Shown: piece after piece, positions 25,928-34,597 of the stretch
Layout: the number at the start of each line of letters is the position of its first letter
Numbering within the stretch: the stretch's first letter is position 1
Source of the DNA: Phytopseudomonas straminea
Lineage (GTDB): Bacteria > Pseudomonadota > Gammaproteobacteria > Pseudomonadales > Pseudomonadaceae
Assembly: GCF_900112645.1 (NCBI RefSeq)
Contig: NZ_FOMO01000007.1
Coordinates: 1 to 64,000 of the forward strand
Direction of reading: 5' to 3'
DNA: 64,000 nucleotides
The notes under the pieces: model-generated
What the model was told of the DNA's origin: nothing
The model's database searches: none
Seen by the model: only the letters and a program-made list of their open reading frames with translations
Translations under genes and position numbers: made by a program

Positions 25928-28900
25928 ATGTCGAATTTCTTCATCGACAGGCCGATTTTCGCCTGGGTGATCGCCTTGGTGATCATGCTGGCCGGCGGCC
26001 TGTCCATCCTCAAATTGCCCGTCAATCAGTACCCGAGCATCGCCGCGCCGGCGGTGAGCATCCAGGTCAACTACCCGGGGGCTTCCGCGCAGACCGTGCA
26101 GGACACCGTGGTGCAGGTGATCGAGCAGCAGATGAACGGCATCGATGGGCTGCGTTACATCAGCTCGGCGAGCAACTCCGATGGCAGCATGGAGATCATC
26201 GTTACCTTCAACCAGGGCACCAACCCGGACATCGCCCAGGTTCAGGTACAGAACAAGCTGCAGCTGGCCACTCCCTTGCTGCCTCAGGAAGTCCAGCAGC
26301 AGGGTCTGCGCGTCACCAAGGCGGTGAAGAACTTCCTGCTGGTGATCGGTGTGGTATCCACCGACGGCAGCATGACCAACCAGGATCTATCCAACTACAT
26401 CGTCGCCAACATGCAGGACCCGATTTCTCGGACGCCGGGCGTCGGTGACTTTCAGGTGTTCGGTGCCCAGTACGCCATGCGTATCTGGCTCGATCCGGCC
26501 AAGCTCAACAACTTCCAGCTGACCCCCGTCGACGTGCGCACCGCCGTTCAGGCGCAGAACGTGCAGATCTCCTCCGGCCAGTTCGGTGGCCTGCCCGCCG
26601 GCCCTGGCCAGCAGCTCAACGCTACCATCATTGGCAAGACTCGCCTGCAGACGCCGGAGCAGTTCCGCAACATCCTGCTCAAGGTCAATCGCGACGGCTC
26701 TCAGGTACGCCTGGGCGATGTCGCCAAGGTCGAGCTGGGCGGCGAGAACTACAACATCCGTGCACAGTTCAACGGTAACGCCGCATCCGGTCTGGCGATC
26801 AAGCTGGCCACCGGTGCCAACGCCCTGGATACCGCCAAGGCGATCCGTGCCACCATCGACCAGCTCAAGCCGTTCTTCCCGGCCGGCATGGAAGTGGTGA
26901 TGCCGTATGACTCCACTCCGGTGGTGCAGGAATCGATCCACGGCGTGGTCAAGACCCTTGCCGAAGCCTTCGTGCTGGTCTTCCTGGTCATGTACCTGTT
27001 CCTGCAGAACTTCCGCGCCACGCTGATCCCCACTCTGGCGGTGCCGGTGGTATTGCTTGGTACCTTTGGCGTGCTGGCGGTATTCGGCTACAGCATCAAC
27101 ACCCTGACCATGTTCGCCATGATTCTGGCCATCGGCCTGCTGGTGGACGACGCCATTGTGGTGGTGGAAAACGTCGAACGGGTGATGCGCGAGGAGGGCT
27201 TGTCGCCACGTGAGGCGACGCGCAAATCCATGGGCCAGATCCAGGGTGCTCTGGTGGGTATCGGCGTTGTGCTCTCGGCGGTGCTGCTGCCGATGGCCTT
27301 CTTCGGCGGTTCGGTGGGGGTGATCTACCGGCAGTTCTCGATCACCATCGTGTCGGCCATGGTCCTCTCGGTGATCCTGGCGCTGATCTTCACCCCGGCG
27401 CTGTGCGCCACCTTGCTCAAGCCCATTGCCAAAGGTGATCACCACGAGAAACGCGGCTTCTTCGGCTGGTTCAACCGTACCTTTGAGCGCAGCGTCAACG
27501 GTTACGAGCGTGGTGTGCGTGGCGTGGTCAAGCACCGGGTACCGTTCCTGATCCTTTATGCGGTGATCGTCGCCATCGCCGGCTGGTTGTTCACCCTGAT
27601 TCCTTCTGCGTTCCTGCCTGAGGAAGACCAGGGCGTGCTGTTCGCTCAGGTGCAGACGCCTTCGGGCTCCAGTGCCGCACGTACCCAGGCGGTCGTAGAC
27701 GACATGCGCAAGTACCTGCTCGAAGACGAGAAGGACGTGGTCAACTCGGTGTTTACCGTGACCGGCTTCAACTTCGCAGGTCGCGGCCAGAGCTCGGGTA
27801 TGGCGTTCATCATGCTCAAGCCGTGGTCCGAGCGTACCGCGGCAGGCACCAGCGTTGCCGAGCTGGCGCAGCGTGCTCAGGGTCGCTTCTTCGGTGGCGA
27901 GTTCCGCGATGCCATGGTGTTCGCCTTCGCGCCGCCAGCGGTCATGGAGCTGGGCAACGCCACCGGCTTCAACCTGTTCCTGCAAGATCGCGCAGGTGTT
28001 GGCCAGGCGACCCTGAACCAGGCCCGTGACAAATTCCTGCAGCTGGCCAACCAGAGCCCGGTACTCAGCAGTGTGCGCGCCAACGGCCTGCTCGACGAGC
28101 CGCAGTACAAGCTGATCGTCGACGACGAGAAGGTGCGTACGCTCGGTGTGTCGCTGTCGGACGTCAACACCACCCTGCAGATCGGCTGGGGTGGCAGCTA
28201 CGTCAACGACTTCATCGACAAGGGGCGGGTCAAGAAGGTTTACCTGCAGGGCCAGAGCGACTCGCGCATGAACCCCGAGGACCTGAGCAAGTGGCACGTG
28301 CGTAACGATCAGGGCCAAATGGTGCCGTTCAGTGCCTTCGCGACCGGCGAGTGGGTCTACGGTTCGCCCAAGCTGTCGCGCTACAACGGTGTGAGCGCCA
28401 TCGAGATTCTCGGTGCGCCGGCGCCTGGCCACAGTTCTGGTGAGGCCATGGCCGAAGTGGAGCGCATTGCCGCCGAGCTGCCGCAGGGCATCGGCTACGA
28501 CTGGACGGGGCAATCCTACGAGGAGCGCCTGGCCGGTTCGCAAACCCTGGCCCTCTACGCGCTGTCGCTGCTGGTGGTGTTCCTCTGCCTGGCGGCGCTG
28601 TACGAGAGCTGGTCGATTCCGTTCTCGGTGATCCTGGTAGTGCCGCTGGGTATTCTCGGTGCGCTGCTGTTCACCCTGGGCCGCGGGCTGTCCAACGACG
28701 TGTTCTTCCAGGTGGGTCTGATCACCACCATCGGCCTGTCGGCGCGTAACGCGATCCTTATCGTCGAGTTCGCCAAGGCGCTGCACGAACAGGGCAAGAG
28801 CCATCTCGAGGCCGCCGTCGAGGCGTGTCGTATGCGTCTGCGCCCGATCATCATGACCTCCTTGGCATTCATCCTCGGCGTTGTGCCGCTGGCCATCGCC

Positions 28901-29071
28901 AGTGGCGCGGGTTCAGGCAGCAAACACGCCATCGGTACCGGTGTGATCGGCGGTATGCTTACTGCCGCGGTCCTGGCGATCTTCTGGATTCCGCTGTTCT
29001 ATGTGGTGGTCAGCTCGATGTTCAAGGACAAGAGCGTCAAACAATCCAATGATGAGGAGGCCGTCCAATGA
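25928..29071 (+). CDS. RND multidrug efflux transporter (TtgB/MexB-like)
   Basis: 1,047 residues, full HAE-1 length. It has MSNFFIDRPIFAWVIALVIMLAGGLSI at the start, the proton-relay helix with GLLVDDAIVVVENVERVM (helix 4 Asp pair), and the conserved GRGQSSGMAFIMLKPW docking region. It is a proton-driven exporter of antibiotics, dyes and solvents in the inner membrane. AAGGAG (about 25912) precedes the ATG. Its stop overlaps the next start (ATGA). Confidence 0.96.
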   Translation: MSNFFIDRPIFAWVIALVIMLAGGLSILKLPVNQYPSIAAPAVSIQVNYPGASAQTVQDTVVQVIEQQMNGIDGLRYISSASNSDGSMEIIVTFNQGTNPDIAQVQVQNKLQLATPLLPQEVQQQGLRVTKAVKNFLLVIGVVSTDGSMTNQDLSNYIVANMQDPISRTPGVGDFQVFGAQYAMRIWLDPAKLNNFQLTPVDVRTAVQAQNVQISSGQFGGLPAGPGQQLNATIIGKTRLQTPEQFRNILLKVNRDGSQVRLGDVAKVELGGENYNIRAQFNGNAASGLAIKLATGANALDTAKAIRATIDQLKPFFPAGMEVVMPYDSTPVVQESIHGVVKTLAEAFVLVFLVMYLFLQNFRATLIPTLAVPVVLLGTFGVLAVFGYSINTLTMFAMILAIGLLVDDAIVVVENVERVMREEGLSPREATRKSMGQIQGALVGIGVVLSAVLLPMAFFGGSVGVIYRQFSITIVSAMVLSVILALIFTPALCATLLKPIAKGDHHEKRGFFGWFNRTFERSVNGYERGVRGVVKHRVPFLILYAVIVAIAGWLFTLIPSAFLPEEDQGVLFAQVQTPSGSSAARTQAVVDDMRKYLLEDEKDVVNSVFTVTGFNFAGRGQSSGMAFIMLKPWSERTAAGTSVAELAQRAQGRFFGGEFRDAMVFAFAPPAVMELGNATGFNLFLQDRAGVGQATLNQARDKFLQLANQSPVLSSVRANGLLDEPQYKLIVDDEKVRTLGVSLSDVNTTLQIGWGGSYVNDFIDKGRVKKVYLQGQSDSRMNPEDLSKWHVRNDQGQMVPFSAFATGEWVYGSPKLSRYNGVSAIEILGAPAPGHSSGEAMAEVERIAAELPQGIGYDWTGQSYEERLAGSQTLALYALSLLVVFLCLAALYESWSIPFSVILVVPLGILGALLFTLGRGLSNDVFFQVGLITTIGLSARNAILIVEFAKALHEQGKSHLEAAVEACRMRLRPIIMTSLAFILGVVPLAIASGAGSGSKHAIGTGVIGGMLTAAVLAIFWIPLFYVVVSSMFKDKSVKQSNDEEAVQ

Positions 29072-30519
29072 GGCAGTCCCTGTTGTCTCTGGCAGTCGCG
29101 GGCATCGTGCTCAGCGGCTGCACCATGATCCCTGACTACCAGCGCCCGCAGTCGCCCGTCGACAACGCCTGGCCTCAGGGCAAAGCCTACGAGGGCAGTA
29201 ACGTGCAGGGTTCGGTGGCTGCCGTCGATCTGGGCTGGCGCGAGTTCCTGCGTGACCCGGCGCTGCAGCGCCTGGTGGAAACCGCGCTGAACAACAACCG
29301 CGACCTGCGCGTTGCGGCGTTGAATGTCGAAGCCTTCCAGGCTCAGTACCGCATCCAGCGTTCCGAGCTGTTCCCCAACATCTCGGCCGATGGCAGCGGT
29401 ACTCGCCAGCGCACACCGGCCGACCTGTCGCAGACCGGCCGTTCCACGGTTGGCGGCCAGTACAGCGCGACCGTTGGTGTTAATGCCTGGGAGGTGGACT
29501 TCTTCGGGCGTCTGCGCAGCCTCAACGAGCAGACCCTGCAGCAGTACTTCGCCACCGAAGAAGCACGGCGCAGCACCCAGATCAGCCTGATCGCCAGTGT
29601 GGCCAACGCCTACCTGACGCTGCAGGCTGACGAGGCGCTGCTCAAGCTGACCCGCGATACCCTAGGCACCTATCAGCGTAGCCTGGAGCTGACCCAGCGC
29701 AGCTTCGACGTCGGCGTGACCGACGCGCTGTCCCTGAGCCAGGCGCGCACTGCGGTGCAGACCGCCCAGGCCAACCTGGCGCAGTACACCCGCCAGGTCG
29801 CCCAGGATCGTAACGCCCTGGGCGTGCTGCTCGGCGGCCCAGTGCCGGCCGACCTGCCGCAAGGCGATGGCCTGGACAAGCAGCTGCTGGCCGACGTGCC
29901 GGCGGGCCTGCCGTCCGACCTGCTGCAGCGTCGCCCCGACGTGCTGCAGGCCGAGCGTGAACTGCTCGCCGCCAACGCCAGCATCGGCGCCGCGCGTGCA
30001 GCGTTCTTCCCGAGCATCAGCCTGACCGCCAACGCCGGCACCGCCAGCCGTCAGCTGTCGGGTCTGTTCGACGGCGGTTCGGGCACCTGGCTGTTCCAGC
30101 CGCAGATCAACCTGCCGATCTTCACGGCCGGTCGCCTGCGCGCCAACCTTGACTACGCCGAGATCCAGAAGAACATTCAGGTGGCGAACTACGAGAAGGC
30201 AGTGCAGACCGCCTTTCAGGAAGTCGCCGATGGCCTTGCAGCCCGCGGCACCTACGAGGAGCAGCTGCAGGCGCAGCGCAACCTGGTGGAAACCTCGGAG
30301 AACTACTACGACCTGGCCGACCGCCGCTTCCGTACCGGTGTGGACAGCTACCTGACCCTGCTTGATGCCCAGCGCCAGCTGTTCAGCGCCGAGCAGCAAC
30401 TGATCGGCGTGCGCCTGTCGCAGCTGACCAGCGAGATCAACCTGTACAAGGCGCTCGGTGGTGGCTGGAACGAGCGTAACCAGGCTGCGCCGGCCAGCGA
30501 GCCGGCACCGCAATCCTGA
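29068..30519 (+). CDS. Outer-membrane efflux channel (TtgC/OprM-like)
   Basis: 483 residues. Lipoprotein signal with lipobox LSGC, then NodT-type repeats (DLGWREFLRDPALQRLVETALNNNRDLRVA, VNAWEVDFFGRLRSL, LPSDLLQRRPDVLQAE). The trimer forms the outer-membrane exit duct. It overlaps the transporter by 4 nt. A strong terminator ends the operon 19 nt after the stop. Confidence 0.96.
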   Translation: MRQSLLSLAVAGIVLSGCTMIPDYQRPQSPVDNAWPQGKAYEGSNVQGSVAAVDLGWREFLRDPALQRLVETALNNNRDLRVAALNVEAFQAQYRIQRSELFPNISADGSGTRQRTPADLSQTGRSTVGGQYSATVGVNAWEVDFFGRLRSLNEQTLQQYFATEEARRSTQISLIASVANAYLTLQADEALLKLTRDTLGTYQRSLELTQRSFDVGVTDALSLSQARTAVQTAQANLAQYTRQVAQDRNALGVLLGGPVPADLPQGDGLDKQLLADVPAGLPSDLLQRRPDVLQAERELLAANASIGAARAAFFPSISLTANAGTASRQLSGLFDGGSGTWLFQPQINLPIFTAGRLRANLDYAEIQKNIQVANYEKAVQTAFQEVADGLAARGTYEEQLQAQRNLVETSENYYDLADRRFRTGVDSYLTLLDAQRQLFSAEQQLIGVRLSQLTSEINLYKALGGGWNERNQAAPASEPAPQS

Positions 30520-30537
30520 CCGTAGCAAGCGACCAAC

Positions 30538-30567
30538 AAAAAGCCCGCGTAAAAACGCGGGCTTTTT
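30538..30567. terminator. Bidirectional terminator after the efflux operon
   Basis: AAAAAGCCCGCGT (30538-30550), AAAA loop, ACGCGGGCTTTTT (30555-30567). It also terminates the converging dedA transcript. Confidence 0.93.
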
Positions 30568-30583
30568 CATGTCTGCCGTTCGG

Positions 30584-31246
30584 TTATTGCGGCGTCTGCA
30601 CGCGGCTGGAACTGCCCATCTTGTGGCGGATCAGCTGGATCACGCCCGGTAGGATCGACACGATGATGATGCCGACGATCAGGTAGTGCAGGTTGCTCTG
30701 CACCGCCGGCAGATTGCCGAAGAAATAGCCGCCGTAGGTGAACAGGGTGACCCAGAGGATCGCGCCGACCACGTTGTAGGCGGCGAAATGTGCGTAGCTC
30801 ATGCGGCCCATGCCGGCGACGAAGGGCGCGAAGGTGCGCACGATCGGCACGAAGCGCGCCAGGATGATGGTCTTGCCACCATGGCGGGCGTAGAACTGCT
30901 GGGTGATTTCCAGGTGACGGCGGCGGAAGATCTTCGAGTCCGGGTTGCGGAACAGGCGCTCGCCCAGGAAGCGGCCGATGGTGTAATTCACCGCATCGCC
31001 CAGAATCGCCGCGGTGATCAACAGCAGCACCAGCAGGTATACGTTCATCTCGCCGTGCACGGCGATGGCGCCGGCCACGAACAACAACGAATCACCGGGC
31101 AGGAACGGCGTAACCACCAGGCCGGTTTCGCAGAACACGATCAGGAACAGGATCGCATAGATCCAGGTGCCGTACTGGGCGGTCAGGGCCGCCAGGTGCT
31201 GGTCGATATGCAGAATGAAATCGATAACCAGGTGAATGAATTCCAT
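30584..31246 (-). CDS. DedA-family membrane protein
   Basis: 220 residues. DedA/SNARE-associated fold with ETGLVVTPFLPGDSLLFVAGA, the R/G-rich cytoplasmic loop GDAVNYTIGRFLGERLF, and FARFVPIVRTFAPFVAGMGRM. DedA proteins act as lipid flippases (for example of undecaprenyl phosphate) and affect membrane potential and peptide resistance. It stands alone, converging on the efflux operon. Confidence 0.93.
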   Translation of the reverse strand: MEFIHLVIDFILHIDQHLAALTAQYGTWIYAILFLIVFCETGLVVTPFLPGDSLLFVAGAIAVHGEMNVYLLVLLLITAAILGDAVNYTIGRFLGERLFRNPDSKIFRRRHLEITQQFYARHGGKTIILARFVPIVRTFAPFVAGMGRMSYAHFAAYNVVGAILWVTLFTYGGYFFGNLPAVQSNLHYLIVGIIIVSILPGVIQLIRHKMGSSSRVQTPQ

Positions 31247-31435
31247 CTAAGGCTCCAACGATTGGGCAGCCCGCCACGGATCGGGGCGGGTTGCGCGGGG
31301 GCAGCATTATGCTCGCATCGGTGTACAAAGGCGCGAGGCCAGAGCAGGGTTTTGAGCCTACGTCGTGACAAGCGTTCCGTTAGGCAACGTGATGACGATC
31401 AATGTAGGCGGGCAGGGTGGCCGATTCGGCCGAAG

Positions 31436-31906
31436 TCAGGGTTTGCTGCGTGGTTGGACGTGCAGTTCGGTGGTTTGCGCATCCTTGGCCTGCATCGTGG
31501 CCGGGTCGCGTTTGCCGATGTCCTGTGCGGCGCGCTGCTTGGCGAGTGCCGCCATACGTTCGGACCAAGCGAATTGCAGTTCGCGGTATTGTGGTGCCAC
31601 GGCGGCGCTGTTCAAACGTGCCTGCTCCTGCCAGAACGCGGCATCACCACGCCACCAGGGATCTTCCCCAGGTGCCACAGGCTCGATGGGTGCTGCTGCA
31701 GGCGTTGCGGGAGAGCTCGCCGAGGCTGGAGCCGATACCGGCGCAGGCGCCAGCTTTATGGTGGTGGGCTGCTCCGGCGCCGGATACAGGCGCGCGAACA
31801 GCTGCATACCCCCATAAGCCAGCGCGGCGCCGACCGCCACGGCGATGGCGCTGCGGGCGAAATCGCTGCGCGGGCTTTTGGGCTTGCTTGCTGAAGCTTT
31901 CATCAT
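31436..31906 (-). CDS. Hypothetical single-pass membrane protein
   Basis: 156 residues. A basic N-terminus is followed by one hydrophobic segment (about 20-40), then a Pro/Ala-rich linker and a short charged C-terminal domain (WWRGDAAFWQEQARLNSAAVAPQYRELQFAWSERMAALAKQRAAQ). It looks anchored in the inner membrane with the tail in the periplasm. No family recognised. The first two codons are both Met, so the start could be 31906 or 31903. Confidence 0.6.
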   Translation of the reverse strand: MMKASASKPKSPRSDFARSAIAVAVGAALAYGGMQLFARLYPAPEQPTTIKLAPAPVSAPASASSPATPAAAPIEPVAPGEDPWWRGDAAFWQEQARLNSAAVAPQYRELQFAWSERMAALAKQRAAQDIGKRDPATMQAKDAQTTELHVQPRSKP

Positions 31907-32021
31907 CCATCCCTAGAAGAGAAAGAACCGACACGAGGCATGGCGGAACCTGCGTGAATGATAGCCACTTGCGCGGCGCCGTTGAGCTTTATTTACGTGT
32001 CGGTACAGCGTGCCAGAGCGG

Positions 32022-32384
32022 TTACTTACCCTTGATGATGCGCTGGATGGTGCCGGTGTTGTTGTTCAGCAACACGTAATCGGTACCGATCTTCACCCAA
32101 TGCTCGTGCTCCTTGTCTTCGGGCTCCGGCAGGTTGTGCTTTTTCAGGTCCTTGATCGCATAGTCGTCACGCCAGTACTTGTGCGGTGCCGGGGTGCCTT
32201 CCTTGAGATCACCGATGTGCATCGGGTCCTTGGCTTGCGGGTCTTCCTGGTCGGGCTGCTGCTTGAGCACCTGACCTTGGTAGGCCTCGCGGGCCGGTTC
32301 CTGTTGGGCTGGGTCGGCCGCATGGGCCATGCCGCTGGCCAGCAGGGCGCCGAACAAGATGCTGAGGTTAGGCGTGATTTTCAT
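32022..32384 (-). CDS. RcnB-like periplasmic protein
   Basis: 120 residues. Cleavable signal peptide ending near GMAHA-A, then a charged region and a C-terminal RcnB-like block (DYAIKDLKKHNLPEPEDKEHEHW...YVLLNNNTGTI). RcnB helps Ni/Co homeostasis in E. coli, but many family members are of unknown function and no metal transporter is nearby. ATG 32384 has AAGGAG about 8 nt upstream. Confidence 0.78.
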   Translation of the reverse strand: MKITPNLSILFGALLASGMAHAADPAQQEPAREAYQGQVLKQQPDQEDPQAKDPMHIGDLKEGTPAPHKYWRDDYAIKDLKKHNLPEPEDKEHEHWVKIGTDYVLLNNNTGTIQRIIKGK

Positions 32385-32594
32385 GTGACTCTCCTTAATC
32401 CGTGTCCATAGAGATGGACACGGCAGGTTGCCGAACACTCAACCTAAATTTTCACCACCCAACCGGCCTGTCGTCCTCTTATACGCCTTTGCAGATGACA
32501 CTTATGCACACGCCGCCGAACGGCAGGTTTTTTCCATGAACCTTCAGGCTTTGGCCCGGCACTATCTATTCAGGTCCCAGTAATCGAGTGAGTC

Positions 32595-32984
32595 ATGCCT
32601 GTTCCCGTTTTTCTCGCCCTGGTGTTCGGCTGCGTCGGCGCTGTGCTCATGGGCATCGGCCTTTCCCGCCGGCGCGCCAGCCGCGACTGGCTGTGCGCGC
32701 AGGGGCGCATCATCGCCAGTGAATGGGGGCTGAGTACGCCGAGCCGCTACCCGCGTTTTGAATGGCGCGACGAGCACGGCAACCTGCACATGCACGAAAG
32801 CAGCATGAGTAGCTGGCGCCACTACCGCAAAGGCGATCCGGTGGCGGTGCGCTACGATCCGGCGTTTCCCAAGCGCGCGGTGATCGACACCCCGGTGCAG
32901 CGCGGCGCCTCGTTCTTCTGGCTGGGCGTGCTGCTGTGCGCCATCGCTGTCGCCTTCCTGCTGGTCGAGCTGCTGCTCAACTGA
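32595..32984 (+). CDS. DUF3592-family membrane protein
   Basis: 129 residues. One hydrophobic helix at each end (about 4-22 and 106-127) brackets a small soluble beta-rich domain (WLCAQGRIIASEWG, YRKGDPVAVRYDPAFPKRAVID), the DUF3592 pattern. Function unknown. It is divergent from the RcnB-like gene across 210 bp. Confidence 0.82.
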   Translation: MPVPVFLALVFGCVGAVLMGIGLSRRRASRDWLCAQGRIIASEWGLSTPSRYPRFEWRDEHGNLHMHESSMSSWRHYRKGDPVAVRYDPAFPKRAVIDTPVQRGASFFWLGVLLCAIAVAFLLVELLLN

Positions 32985-33066
32985 GCCCGCTTGCTGACCG
33001 CAGTCGCTGGTCGATTGCCAGCTGAGCACATACGTCCAATAACGCCGCTCGACGCAGCGGCATAGT

Positions 33067-33089
33067 GGCTGCACGGTCGGGGTGCAGCC
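33067..33089. promoter_or_regulatory. Hairpin or operator upstream of the ABM-domain gene
   Basis: GGCTGCAC (33067-33074) and its exact complement GTGCAGCC (33082-33089) flank a 7-nt loop. It has no T-run. It lies 72 nt before the first gene of the hydrolase cluster and could be a regulator site for it. Confidence 0.35.
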
Positions 33090-33160
33090 GCAGGCTTGCT
33101 GATCGTCATGCCGCAGGCGTTGGCCTCGCGGGTCGATTTCGCTGCCAGGGACGTTCCACC

Positions 33161-33724
33161 ATGCCAACCACTGTGCCGAGCGATGTGGTGACCCTGGTCA
33201 TCCAGCACCAGGTGCGCCCCGGTTGCCTGCCTGCCTATGAAGCCTGGCTCAAGCGCGCCCTGGCCGCCGCCGAACAGCAGCCGGGCCACCTGGGCGTCAA
33301 CGTGATCCGCGTCCCAGGGCAGGGTGATGCCTTCACCACCGTGCTGCGCTTCGCCGAAGGCTGGCAACTGGACGAGTGGATCGCCTCGGATCGCCGGCGT
33401 CTGCTGATCGACGAAGTGCTGCCGCTGCTCGAAGGCGGCGACCAGATCCAGGTCAGCCGCGACCACGAATTCTGGTTTACCCCCGAACATGCCCAGGCAC
33501 CCCAGCCGCCGAAGTGGAAACAGGCGGTGCTGACCTACCTGGTCATCTGCCCGCTGACCATGATCATCCCGCAGTTGTGGCTGCCGCTGTTCCAGCAGTA
33601 CCCGACGCTGGGCGGCGTGGTGCCGAGCAACCTGCTGATCACCCTGTGCATCGTCGTGCCGGTGGTGTTCTGGATCATGCCGGCGGTCACCCGCTGGTGC
33701 GCCGGCTGGCTGAGCGCCCGCTGA
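33161..33724 (+). CDS. ABM-domain (antibiotic biosynthesis monooxygenase-like) membrane protein
   Basis: 187 residues. The N-terminal dimeric alpha/beta-barrel domain of the ABM type (VTLVIQHQVRPGCLPAYEAWLKRALAAAEQQPGHLGVNVIR, about 10-105) is joined to two C-terminal hydrophobic helices (about 125-180). Soluble ABM proteins oxygenate aromatic polyketides or degrade heme or quinones; the membrane-anchored form has no assigned role. It is the first gene of a same-strand cluster, 35 nt upstream of the alpha/beta hydrolase. The ATG at 33161 has only a weak ribosome-binding site. Confidence 0.82.
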   Translation: MPTTVPSDVVTLVIQHQVRPGCLPAYEAWLKRALAAAEQQPGHLGVNVIRVPGQGDAFTTVLRFAEGWQLDEWIASDRRRLLIDEVLPLLEGGDQIQVSRDHEFWFTPEHAQAPQPPKWKQAVLTYLVICPLTMIIPQLWLPLFQQYPTLGGVVPSNLLITLCIVVPVVFWIMPAVTRWCAGWLSAR

Positions 33725-33759
33725 ATTTTCCCCACATTCCTATCCGAGAGGTTATCGCC

Positions 33760-34578
33760 ATGAGCACATTCACCACCCGCGACGGCACCGAGATCTATTT
33801 CAAGGACTGGGGCAGCGGCAAGCCCGTGCTATTCAGCCACGGCTGGCCGTTGGACGCCGACATGTGGGAATACCAGATGCAGTACCTGAGCAGCCGCGGC
33901 TACCGCACCATCGCCTTCGACCGCCGCGGTTTCGGGCGCTCCAGCCAGCCGTGGACGGGCTACGACTACGACACCTTCGCCGACGACATCGCCCAGCTGA
34001 TCGAACACCTCGACCTGCATGACGTGACCCTGGTGGGCTTTTCCATGGGCGGCGGCGACGTCAGCCGCTATATCGGCCGCCACGGCACCTCGCGGATTAG
34101 CAAGCTGGCGCTGCTCGGTGCGGTCACGCCGATCTTCGGCAAGGCGGCGGATTTCCCTGAAGGCGTCGACGCTTCGGTGTTCGCCGGTATCAAGGACGGC
34201 CTGCTCAAGGACCGCGCGCAGTTCATCAGCGATTTCGCCGCGCCGTTCTACGGCATCGACAAGGGCCAGAAAATTTCCGACGGCGTGCTCACCCAGACCC
34301 TCAACATCGCGTTGCTGGCCTCGCTCAAGGGCACCGTCGACTGCGTGACCGCATTCTCGCAAACCGATTTCCGCGCCGACATGGCCAAGGTCGATGTACC
34401 GACCCTGGTGATCCACGGTGACGCCGACGCCATCGTGCCGTTCGAAACCACCGGCAAGCTCGCCGCGCAGATGATCAAGGGCGCCGAACTGAAGGTGTAC
34501 GAAGGCGCGCCCCATGGCTTCGCCGTGACCCATCAGCAGCGTCTGAACGAAGACCTGCTGGCCTTCGTGTCCCGCTGA
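33760..34578 (+). CDS. Alpha/beta hydrolase (chloroperoxidase/aryl-esterase type)
   Basis: 272 residues. Oxyanion motif SHGWPLD, nucleophile Ser95 in GFSMGGGD, acid in HGDADAIVP, and catalytic His in GAPHGFAVTH. It belongs to the cofactor-free haloperoxidase/aryl-esterase group, which hydrolyses small esters or lactones and can perhydrolyse acids. The ATG has GAGAGG 7 nt upstream. It lies between the ABM membrane protein and the exported amidohydrolase (20-nt gap), presumably in one operon. Confidence 0.92.
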   Translation: MSTFTTRDGTEIYFKDWGSGKPVLFSHGWPLDADMWEYQMQYLSSRGYRTIAFDRRGFGRSSQPWTGYDYDTFADDIAQLIEHLDLHDVTLVGFSMGGGDVSRYIGRHGTSRISKLALLGAVTPIFGKAADFPEGVDASVFAGIKDGLLKDRAQFISDFAAPFYGIDKGQKISDGVLTQTLNIALLASLKGTVDCVTAFSQTDFRADMAKVDVPTLVIHGDADAIVPFETTGKLAAQMIKGAELKVYEGAPHGFAVTHQQRLNEDLLAFVSR

Positions 34579-34597
34579 TCGACCGGAGCGCCCAGCC

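Noticed and set aside
26387..28804. 805-codon open frame antisense to the RND transporter
   Set aside because: It is a complete shadow of a full-length pump gene, with skewed His/Arg/Gln composition and no ribosome-binding site.
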